NCBI RefSeq assembly: GCF_007744255.1
Contig: NZ_CP036267.1
Span: forward strand, 992,001-1,056,000
DNA length: 64,000 bases
Direction of reading: 5' to 3'
Source: Thalassoglobus polymorphus
GTDB lineage: Bacteria; Planctomycetota; Planctomycetia; Planctomycetales; Planctomycetaceae
The position numbers and the translations under genes are program-made. Below the pieces are notes generated by a model. The model saw only the letters and a program-made list of their open reading frames with translations. It ran no database searches and was not told the origin of the DNA. Shown here piece by piece: positions 47,437-54,572 of the stretch; the stretch's first letter is position 1, and every line of letters starts with the position of its first letter.

Positions 47437-48318
47437 GTGAGAAAATCTGAACGTCCCTGTTCGATTCCAGAGTCCCTGCTGTGGACTTGCAGCTATCAGT
47501 TCGGACAGGCTCTTGTCTTGCTCGCTTTCTTTTATCTCCTTGTCTTCGCTGGTTATGGATTCGATTGGCCCTCACAAGATGTGATTCTGCAACTGGCAAT
47601 GGATCTGAATCTGGATCGTTCTTTTCTTTTGATCGGGGTCACGAGTTTAGGAGCTTTGTTTGTGGTCGTCCCGCTGATACGTTTGCGACTCGGACCACGT
47701 TTTCGTGAGTCAATAGGCTGGCGAACTCCACGTCATGAAGAGGTGATCTTTGCCTTGGCGACGGTCATTCCAATTGCCGTTCTAGGTGATTTGATTTACG
47801 AATTGTCTGGTTCGTTCCTGCAGGCAGGCATCACGCAAAGGCTTTCGAGCCAAACACTTCAAACGTCATCTCTGGAGTATTTGCAGTCCACGCTACATGG
47901 TGTTCCCTATCCGATTTTGGTGGTTGCATTAGCCTTGGGGCCCGCCGTTGGGGAAGAATTGATCTTTCGCGGAGTGATTGGTCGCGGGCTTGTCCATCGC
48001 CACGGAGTCTGGACGGGGTCAGTCATGACGGCGTTTCTGTTTGCAATCGCTCATGTTTCTCCTTCACATGCGATTTCAACTCTGCCGATCGCGTTTTTAC
48101 TGCAATTTCTCTACCTGAAAACAGGAACGATCTGGATTCCGATTTTCGTTCACTTTTGCAACAACTTGGTCGCAGTCTCGATGATGCGGTACGAGTTCGT
48201 TCCGGATATCAACATTTCCCCATTTGCAGCAATCGGTTTTTTGTCGTATCTGATTGTGATTTTAGTCGCATTTGAAAGTCGCCGAAGGAACTGGAATGTG
48301 TCGCAAGACTTTGTCTAG
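47437..48318 (+). CDS. CPBP family intramembrane glutamic endopeptidase
   Basis: 293 residues from a GTG that has GAGGTGA 4-5 bases upstream. Seven to eight membrane helices. The family motifs are visible: EELIFRGVIGRGLV (EExxxR), FAIAHVSPSHAI (FxxxH) and FVHFCNNLVAV (HxxxN/D). Such proteins are Rce1-like membrane proteases or bacteriocin self-immunity proteins; a protease role is more likely with all motifs intact. No bacteriocin-like gene is nearby. Confidence 0.88.
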   Translation: MRKSERPCSIPESLLWTCSYQFGQALVLLAFFYLLVFAGYGFDWPSQDVILQLAMDLNLDRSFLLIGVTSLGALFVVVPLIRLRLGPRFRESIGWRTPRHEEVIFALATVIPIAVLGDLIYELSGSFLQAGITQRLSSQTLQTSSLEYLQSTLHGVPYPILVVALALGPAVGEELIFRGVIGRGLVHRHGVWTGSVMTAFLFAIAHVSPSHAISTLPIAFLLQFLYLKTGTIWIPIFVHFCNNLVAVSMMRYEFVPDINISPFAAIGFLSYLIVILVAFESRRRNWNVSQDFV

Positions 48319-48450
48319 TAGAGACTTGAGGTGAATTTTCTGGGATGCTATTCTCAAGCGGTAACGACTGGAAACTCTTTCATTGATTGAGTACACTTCT
48401 CGATTCGAAAAATCCTCCACTATTTTAGTTTCTGAAAAGGCGACGGGACA

Positions 48451-48609
48451 ATGGACCGTTCAAAAACGATCGTTGACGTGAAAACTGCTCTGGCAGAAAA
48501 ATACGAACGACAGGCTGTTTTAACCAAAAGCTCGTCAAAGCGCAAGCAATTTGCCTACAAAGCGGCTCGATATCGTCGACAGGTTGCTCAGCTTCAGCAT
48601 GGGCAGTAA
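48451..48609 (+). CDS. Small basic protein of 52 residues
   Basis: A short frame from ATG 48451 to TAA 48609. The product starts MDRSKTIVDVKTALAEKYERQ and is rich in Lys, Arg, Gln and Ala with a long predicted helix (KSSSKRKQFAYKAARYRRQVAQLQ). Codon use looks like that of its neighbours, and it fills a gap exactly before the RidA gene. AAGG lies 12 bases upstream. It could be a nucleic-acid-binding or ribosome-associated small protein. No family recognised. Confidence 0.6.
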   Translation: MDRSKTIVDVKTALAEKYERQAVLTKSSSKRKQFAYKAARYRRQVAQLQHGQ

Positions 48610-48663
48610 ATGAATGGCGTCTCTGACGCTTTTCTTCGAAGATCATTCAATGAGTGCATAACG

Positions 48664-49125
48664 ATGTCCGTGGCCGAACGACTTCAGGAGTTGGATCTCA
48701 TTCTTCCGACTCCTCCTAAGCCGATTGCAGCATATGTTCCGTGTGTGCAAACCGGTCAACTTGTCGTTATCAGCGGTCAGCTACCAATCACGGGGCAAGA
48801 ACTGCTTGCCCGTGGTCCAGTTCCTTCTGCCGCTCCAGTCGATCAGGCTCAATCTGCCGCACAACAGTGCGTTCTAAACGGTTTGGCGATCTTGAATCAG
48901 CACTTGGAAGGTGATTTAGATCGTGTGAAACGGGTCGTCCGAATTGGTGTCTTTGTGCAATCGGATTCTGGCTTTCACGATCAAGCTATCGTCGCAAATG
49001 GAGCAAGTGAGCTATTGCAGCGAATTTTCGGCGAAAAAGGCAAACATGCCCGGGCTGCCGTCGGCGTGAACGCTTTGCCTCTGAACGCCTCGGTCGAAAT
49101 CGAGTTTCTTTACGAAGTCGCATAG
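48664..49125 (+). CDS. RidA family protein (YjgF/YER057c/UK114 fold)
   Basis: 153 residues from the ATG at 48664 (MSVAERLQEL); the frame is open to 48610. Matches the longer RidA subgroup with LQELDLILPTPPKPIAAYVPCVQTGQLVVISGQLP at the start and KHARAAVGVNALPLNASVEIEFLYEVA at the end. RidA-type enzymes deaminate reactive enamine or imine intermediates. The Arg that contacts the substrate in RidA (here HARAAVGV) is present, but activity of this subgroup is often undefined. It follows the small basic protein by 54 bases. Confidence 0.85.
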   Translation: MSVAERLQELDLILPTPPKPIAAYVPCVQTGQLVVISGQLPITGQELLARGPVPSAAPVDQAQSAAQQCVLNGLAILNQHLEGDLDRVKRVVRIGVFVQSDSGFHDQAIVANGASELLQRIFGEKGKHARAAVGVNALPLNASVEIEFLYEVA

Positions 49126-49432
49126 TCGACTGATTGCATTAACAATCGCACTTCTCTGAAATATTGCGAATTGCAAAAGTCAAAAAGTATTGGCTCGCAT
49201 TCTTGCGGAATCGCAAATTCTGCTGACATCCACCGGTGTAATCTTCTTTTTCGATTCAGCTGAGAAAAACTGTACTTTCAGAGTATTCATTTCACCGCTA
49301 TCAGCTTGTTGAGAAACTACCTCAGTTCGAAAAGAGTGTCATCAAACTTGGCTCTCTTAGCAGATTTTGAGAGGTAGGGTCTGAGGAACAACTCTTCAAA
49401 TCCCCCTCCAGTTTTTAAAGAAGTGCAGGTTG
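49126..49432. other. Spacer upstream of the FHA-EAL gene
   Basis: About 300 bases with no gene, RNA or repeat recognised; presumably the promoter region for the FHA-EAL gene. Confidence 0.35.
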
Positions 49433-50605
49433 ATGAGCGTCAAGGCGATCAACAAGAATCCGAACACAGCACCTTCGTCAGTCCCTCTTGGCTGGTCGCT
49501 TGTGGGGTGCTTACCTCCCGGAAAAACTCTGGTGAAAACGGACATCACACTCCCAACCGTCAAGATTGGGCGTCTGTCGAGTTCCGATTTATGCCTGAAG
49601 TCCCAACGCGTTTCCGGAGCACATGCTGAGTTGCTCTTTATTGGTGAAACGCTGTTTATCCGAGATCTGAAAAGTACGAACGGGACTTTTCTCAACCGTA
49701 AACGTGTCACACAGCCGATGCCGGTCTCATCTGGAGACCATATCGAACTCGCTGATATGGAGTTCCGTGTTCAATACACTGCCCCAGTCCCGAAACGGGA
49801 TGAAAACACATACGCAGAATTTAAGAAAACTGTCAAAGATCTGGTTACGATCGATGCGGACTGGATTTTAAGCCAATTCAACGATCTGATCTCACAGCGA
49901 CGAGTGACACCGTACTATCAGGCTATTCTTGATTTTCGACAAGAAGCCGTTGTCGGGTATGAGGCACTTGCTCGAAGCGAAATGGCTGGGCTGGAGAACC
50001 CTGGAAAAATGTTCCATACGGCGGAACTGGTGAACCAGGAAGTCGACTTGAGTATTTTGTGCCGTGAGCGTGCTATAGAGTTTGCTCACAGTTTGGGACT
50101 TCGTGCTCCGATCTTTGTCAATACACATCAGCATGAGGACATGGATCGTGACGTCTTACCTTCACTGCGTCGATCGTTGCGACGTTTTCCGGAAGTTTCG
50201 GTCGTCGTAGAATTTCATGAAAAGACCATTCAAAGTGTTTCTTCAATGTTGGAGAACAAAGAGAAGCTGAAAGAGATCGGCGTTAAAGTCGCCTACGACG
50301 ACTTCGGTGCGGGGCAATCTCGCTTGCTTGAACTGATGAAAGCTCCACCTGATTACCTCAAGTTTGATCGCTGCCTGATTCAAGATGTGCATCAGGCGAC
50401 TCCGTATCAACATCGAATGTTGAAATCTCTCATTGAAACTGCCCATGAAGTCGGCATTGTGACGCTCGCAGAAGGGATTGAAGTTCAGGAAGAAGCTGCA
50501 TTCTGTCGTGAGATTGGATTCGATCTCGCTCAGGGATTCTTCTTCGGCTACCCCAAACCCAATCCGACTCACGATGCAGAAGAATCGTTTTTCGAGTTCG
50601 CATAA
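49433..50605 (+). CDS. FHA domain - EAL domain fusion protein
   Basis: 390 residues from the ATG at 49433. The FHA domain (about 25-115) keeps the phosphothreonine-binding residues: Gly-Arg at 46-47, SGAHAE (61-66) and DLKSTNGTFLN (78-88). The EAL domain (about 140-385) has the c-di-GMP phosphodiesterase residues: GYEALAR with Glu177, Asn230, Glu260, AYDDFGAGQS (DD 289-290), Lys310, AEGIE with Glu347, and AQGFFFGYP with Gln367. Both domains therefore look functional. The protein is soluble, with no membrane segment. It would link Ser/Thr phosphorylation to c-di-GMP turnover. The stop TAA is the left end of a dispersed-repeat copy. Confidence 0.9.
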   Translation: MSVKAINKNPNTAPSSVPLGWSLVGCLPPGKTLVKTDITLPTVKIGRLSSSDLCLKSQRVSGAHAELLFIGETLFIRDLKSTNGTFLNRKRVTQPMPVSSGDHIELADMEFRVQYTAPVPKRDENTYAEFKKTVKDLVTIDADWILSQFNDLISQRRVTPYYQAILDFRQEAVVGYEALARSEMAGLENPGKMFHTAELVNQEVDLSILCRERAIEFAHSLGLRAPIFVNTHQHEDMDRDVLPSLRRSLRRFPEVSVVVEFHEKTIQSVSSMLENKEKLKEIGVKVAYDDFGAGQSRLLELMKAPPDYLKFDRCLIQDVHQATPYQHRMLKSLIETAHEVGIVTLAEGIEVQEEAAFCREIGFDLAQGFFFGYPKPNPTHDAEESFFEFA

Positions 50606-50706
50606 AGCGAATCGAACTTCAGTCTTTACGTACTGCGTTGTGGCAAGCATTCTCTGTTGTCGTGAAAGTTGTCTTCAAGGTCACAAAGAATATTGAAAAT
50701 ACTTTA
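50603..50706. repeat. Dispersed ~105-bp repeat spanning two convergent stop codons
   Basis: 104 bases from TAAAGCGAATCGAACTTCAG, where TAA is the stop of the FHA-EAL gene, through CGTACTGCGTTGTGGCAAGC and AAAGTTGTCTTCAAGGTCAC to ATACTTTA, where TTA is the stop (minus strand) of the methyltransferase gene. A diverged copy with ends in inverted orientation. Confidence 0.55.
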
Positions 50707-51480
50707 GGGCTGTTTCGTCGCTGGTGTGATGTCAGGTTTTCGGATTTCGAAGATTTGAAATCCTTCTGACGAAGGGACTTCGATCGCTTTAAAGTCCTCA
50801 TTGAAGATCCTTACTTCGAATCCATAGTCCAGTGCCAGTTGATAGAACTTTGGAGATTGATAGCGTCCTGGATCACCGAGCCAACAGAGACCATTCGGCT
50901 TCAACATCAGGTTGAGTAGGTCGAGAAGGACTGAATGGATCGGTGCGTCGTAAGTCACCTCACATCCAAAAATGGCATCAAACTGCTCGCTCTTCGGTTC
51001 TCGCCAGTCGAGTTGCATCACTGGTGGGTCTTCAAAACCGTTTTCGAGTGCATTCTTACGGCACATGAAAAGTGCGGTAGGATCGTAATCGCTGAAGGTG
51101 ATTCGATCCCCACGTGACATCGCTGCCAGGCCAACGAGTCCCAGTCCTGAGCCGAGTTCCAGAACTGAATCATCCGGGCTCCACGGAGCCTTGAGAATCG
51201 CTTTAGACATCTTGACTGCTGCTGGCCACAGGTACGCCCAGAATGGCATGTAGTCATTGCGTACATTCGCAGCCGCGACATCTTCATCATCGAGGAAAAG
51301 GTCTGGATCAATCGGGCGATGTAACGAGATGGTTGACTCACCAATATTGTACTCTTCAAGACGCCAGCCACCCGGAATTTCAGGAAATGTTGATAAATCA
51401 TCACTCAGCTCAGGGAACGCAGAAACGGTTTGTTTCTCAGTGTGAGAATTCGAAGGAGTCTGTGGAGAGGTCGGCGGCAT
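50704..51480 (-). CDS. SAM-dependent methyltransferase, METTL21/METTL23-like
   Basis: About 258 residues if the ATG at 51480 (MPPTSPQTPS) is used; the frame is open to 51621, but that part overlaps the divergent neighbour's upstream region. After a disordered start comes FWAYLWPAAVKMSKAILKAPW, then the SAM-binding motif VLELGSGLGLVGLAAMSRG, the acidic FSDYDPTALFMCRKNA and the post-motif FGCEVTYDAPIHSVLLDLL. This pattern is that of the protein-lysine methyltransferase family 16. The substrate is unknown. Confidence 0.8.
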   Translation of the reverse strand: MPPTSPQTPSNSHTEKQTVSAFPELSDDLSTFPEIPGGWRLEEYNIGESTISLHRPIDPDLFLDDEDVAAANVRNDYMPFWAYLWPAAVKMSKAILKAPWSPDDSVLELGSGLGLVGLAAMSRGDRITFSDYDPTALFMCRKNALENGFEDPPVMQLDWREPKSEQFDAIFGCEVTYDAPIHSVLLDLLNLMLKPNGLCWLGDPGRYQSPKFYQLALDYGFEVRIFNEDFKAIEVPSSEGFQIFEIRKPDITPATKQP

Positions 51481-51789
51481 TGAAACAGCTGTCGGTTGAA
51501 ACGTGGTCAGGGAGAATGTTTGAGGACGAATCCGGGAACCTGAATCTGATCTCTTCCTTTGGGACAGCCTAATCGGCATCGCCAGGCGGAGATATTTATG
51601 TATCGGTCTCGTGAACATCACTTAAGACCGATACTCTACACAGCCACTAGAGAAATGTCTTTCTTCGGTTTGTTGTATCTTGACTTTTGTCGGTATCGAC
51701 TTCCCTGCCAGGTGAGTCCTTTGCGGCGAAGTCGAACGAGAAGATTCTTCGGGAGTTGGGACTCAAATGCGGCTAATGTGCTGCATTTG

Positions 51790-52443
51790 ATGCGAAATAT
51801 GTTCGGAGACTGGATCTATTATCCCGTAGCTGTGGTTCTCCTGCTGGCAAACGTTGCCAGTTGGGCGGGGACATTCTATCGCTTGCCCGGAAACTGGATC
51901 GTCGTGGCGAACTCAGTTCTCGTGATGTGTTTGCTTCCACAACGTCAGAGCGGACTTGGGCTGGGCTGGTTTTCGATTTGTCTGCTCATCGTTCTGGCGA
52001 TCTTGGGAGACTCGTTTAACTACGCTTCGAAACGACACCAAATTTTTTCTCCGCAGGCGAGTGAACCTGTCCGTCAACGTGTGCTCGTGGGGGCGGGAAT
52101 CGGAAGTCTTACGTGTCTCCTCGCCGGAATGGCGGTTCCGGTGATTGGATCGCTGCTTGCTGTTTTAGGAGCCGTTGGTGGAGCAGCGGGAGGGGCCTGG
52201 CTCGGCTCGGTGATCTCTCCCCGGCAGAATGGGACCCACCAAGAGCTGAATCAGGAGGGCTTAAGTCAGGCTGCTGTCACACAGCAAGGGCCGGGCCTTC
52301 TCAAGCTAGTTGCTCAAAGAGCAGGTCTCATTGCGCCCTCACCGGGGGCAAAAATTCTTTCAGATGAGCAACGCAAACTGATTCCGCGCCTTGTTGTCGG
52401 AGCCGTCATGGTCGCCATTGCGGCGTATGCGAGTCTGTTTTGA
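51790..52443 (+). CDS. DUF456 family membrane protein
   Basis: 217 residues from the ATG at 51790 (MRNMFGDWIYYPVAVVLLL); the frame is open to 51559, but that part is not protein-like. Hydrophobic segments with the family hallmark RLPGNWIVVANSVLVM and a glycine-zipper helix GSLLAVLGAVGGAAGGAWLGSV, then a cytoplasmic stretch and a last membrane helix at the C terminus (LVVGAVMVAIAAYASL). Function of DUF456 is not established. Confidence 0.8.
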   Translation: MRNMFGDWIYYPVAVVLLLANVASWAGTFYRLPGNWIVVANSVLVMCLLPQRQSGLGLGWFSICLLIVLAILGDSFNYASKRHQIFSPQASEPVRQRVLVGAGIGSLTCLLAGMAVPVIGSLLAVLGAVGGAAGGAWLGSVISPRQNGTHQELNQEGLSQAAVTQQGPGLLKLVAQRAGLIAPSPGAKILSDEQRKLIPRLVVGAVMVAIAAYASLF

Positions 52444-52638
52444 ACGTAGCTTCTCGCTGTAACCCGAACATTCAATACATCAATCTTGTTCGTCGTAATA
52501 GATTGACTCATAAAACAGAACTTTGTGTAAATCCTTTGCATTTTGCGCATTAAAGGCGATGATTCCATGATAAGAACATCCTACCTATGTTCACCAAATT
52601 CCGGTGCAACATGACTTTTTGCTCAGCGAGCCTGAACC

Positions 52639-53340
52639 ATGATGATGATGAAAAAAACTTTGCTGCTCTGTTCCGTCACGCTTCTCTGTTTTGCTCTTCC
52701 GAATGAGAGCGAAGCCGGACGACGTAAATGTGCTCCTCGAAAGCAGGCGTGCGTTCCTGTTTCAAGTAACGGTTGCCGGATGATGACCTATCAGGAACTC
52801 GCAGCCTCACAAGATTTGACAGCCAAGCACCTCTTTGAAGCACGTGAAAACGAAAAGAAGCTTCAGGAAGATGTTGCGGCAGCCAATGACGAACTCGCAG
52901 CCATGAAAGAGAAACTCGCAGCGATGGAAGCTGAGAAGAAGAGCCTCGCAGCGAAGTTGGCAAAGTCACAGAAGGTTGCAAAAGAGCAGAAGACTCAGAT
53001 TGCGAACCTGAAGAAAACTGTCGCTAACAAAGACAAAGCGATCGCACAAGAAAAGGCCAATGGCAAAAAAGCAGTGGCTAACGCTATGCAGCAAAAAAAT
53101 GCTGCTGAGAAGAGCCTTGCCGAATCTCAGAAGCAATTGAAAGCGACTCAGGATCAACTCGCTAAAGCAAAGCAAGATGCTGAAGCACAAAAGAAAACTG
53201 TTGCACAACTTCAGAGTGAGAACAAAACTCTGAAAGAATCTGCAATGAGAAGCGAAACACCGAAGGTGGAAGCTGAAGCCAAGAAAGAAGAGGGTTCAGA
53301 TGACCTTCCTCCATCGCCTGCAGAACCCGAACGATCGTAA
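52639..53340 (+). CDS. Exported Lys/Ala-rich coiled-coil protein
   Basis: 233 residues. Start among four consecutive Met codons; a signal peptide (KKTLLLCSVTLLCFALPNESEA) is followed by a short Cys-containing segment and then about 145 residues of heptad-type coiled coil (from LTAKHLFEARENEKKLQEDV on), ending in an acidic Pro-rich tail. No enzymatic motif. Likely a structural or scaffold protein of the periplasm. A strong terminator follows. Confidence 0.8.
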   Translation: MMMMKKTLLLCSVTLLCFALPNESEAGRRKCAPRKQACVPVSSNGCRMMTYQELAASQDLTAKHLFEARENEKKLQEDVAAANDELAAMKEKLAAMEAEKKSLAAKLAKSQKVAKEQKTQIANLKKTVANKDKAIAQEKANGKKAVANAMQQKNAAEKSLAESQKQLKATQDQLAKAKQDAEAQKKTVAQLQSENKTLKESAMRSETPKVEAEAKKEEGSDDLPPSPAEPERS

Positions 53341-53374
53341 TAGTCAGCGTCTCTAGTCGCTGAATGATCCTTGA

Positions 53375-53406
53375 AACCCGTCATTGGAACGCAATGGCGG
53401 GTTTTT
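53375..53406 (+). terminator. Intrinsic terminator of the coiled-coil protein gene
   Basis: AACCCGTCATTG (53375-53386) pairs with CAATGGCGGGTT (53392-53403; one G-U pair), followed by a run of T. About 35 bases after the stop. Confidence 0.85.
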
Positions 53407-53510
53407 CTGTGCGCAAAGTCCACTGCGCCAAGACTTCAACATCCTGGACTGCCGATTGAATTTATAGTTCGAAGCGATCAATCAAAACTCTAACTCTTCA
53501 TTTGTGAAAA

Positions 53511-54458
53511 ATGCCTCCTCGTCGTCGACCTGTGAAATCGACTGAAGCTGTCACGCAGCATCATTTGAATCCCAATCAGTTTGTGGATGCGTTTCTATCG
53601 TATCTGGAGGCGGAATGTGGGATGTCGATCAACACGGTGAAGGCGTACCGGAATGATGTCGAACAATTTGCCAGTTGGATGAGCGAGAATCGAATCGGAT
53701 CGGTTCTGGATGTCGACCTGGGGATCATGTCTCAGTTTCTGCAGACGCTGCATGAAAGAGAACTCAAAGCGACGACGATTTCGCGGCGTCTGGTGGCGTT
53801 GAAAATGTTCTTCCGGTATCTCGTTCTGGAAGGGATCATCGCTGAGAGTACCGTCGACTTGATGTCGTCGCCCAAGCTTTGGCAGTACCTGCCCACAGTG
53901 CTCAGCCCGGAAATGGTGGATCGTCTCCTTGATGCGCCGACATGGGAAGACAGTTTCCCGAAACGGGACCGGGCCATTCTTGCCATTCTGTATGCCACTG
54001 GGTGTCGAGCCTCGGAAGTGAGTGGAATGCGGCTTCGAGATATCCGCCTCGAAGAGAACTACTGCCGATGTACCGGGAAAGGGAACAAGGAACGGATCGT
54101 CAATTTGAATCCGTTTGCACGAAAGGCGATTGAAACGTATCTCGAGAAAGAGCGACCGAAGCTTCTTCGTAACCGTGACAGTGAGTTCTTGTTCCTCACG
54201 CGAACTGGTCGAGCAATCACGCGCATCATGGTTTGGCATGTTGTGAAGAAGTACGCTGCTCGAGTTGGTTGCAGCGACAAAATCAGTCCGCACACCCTTC
54301 GCCACAGTTTCGCAACTCACATGCTCGCCGGCGGAGCTGAGATCCGTGCCCTGCAGGAAATGCTCGGCCACGCCAGCATTCGCACCACGCAGATCTATAC
54401 CCAGGTCGAACATAGTCGCCTCAAATCGATCCACTCAAAGTGCCATCCACGCGGCTGA
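53511..54458 (+). CDS. xerD: Tyrosine recombinase XerD-like
   Basis: 315 residues. N-terminal SAM-like core-binding domain (about 23-110; VDAFLSYLEAECGMSINTVKAYRNDV) and catalytic domain with the full set of residues: Arg166 in GCRASEV, Lys190 in GKGNKERIV, His261 and Arg264 in HTLRHSF, His287 in LGHASI and the nucleophile Tyr296 in TQIYTQVE. Length and lack of phage neighbours fit the chromosomal dimer-resolution recombinase; XerC is the alternative. No dif-like site was identified in the window. Confidence 0.88.
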   Translation: MPPRRRPVKSTEAVTQHHLNPNQFVDAFLSYLEAECGMSINTVKAYRNDVEQFASWMSENRIGSVLDVDLGIMSQFLQTLHERELKATTISRRLVALKMFFRYLVLEGIIAESTVDLMSSPKLWQYLPTVLSPEMVDRLLDAPTWEDSFPKRDRAILAILYATGCRASEVSGMRLRDIRLEENYCRCTGKGNKERIVNLNPFARKAIETYLEKERPKLLRNRDSEFLFLTRTGRAITRIMVWHVVKKYAARVGCSDKISPHTLRHSFATHMLAGGAEIRALQEMLGHASIRTTQIYTQVEHSRLKSIHSKCHPRG

Positions 54459-54572
54459 GTCTTCACAATCGGGAAACGATTCTGGTACGCTGTTGATCGG
54501 ATCCGAACGCTTGATGTGACCGGTCATGTGACCGGGAGCTCGAAGTTGCGGGATGAGTTGGAGAGGATCGTA

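Noticed and set aside
47437-48318. CPBP protease as part of a bacteriocin immunity locus
   Set aside because: No precursor peptide, maturation or transport gene is adjacent; the motifs fit a general intramembrane protease.
53595-54434. 279-codon minus-strand frame antisense to xerD
   Set aside because: Shadow frame; the plus strand encodes a complete tyrosine recombinase.
53511-54458. XerD-like recombinase as sign of an integron or integrative element
   Set aside because: No attachment repeats, cassette array, tRNA target or mobile genes nearby; sequence fits chromosomal XerC/XerD.
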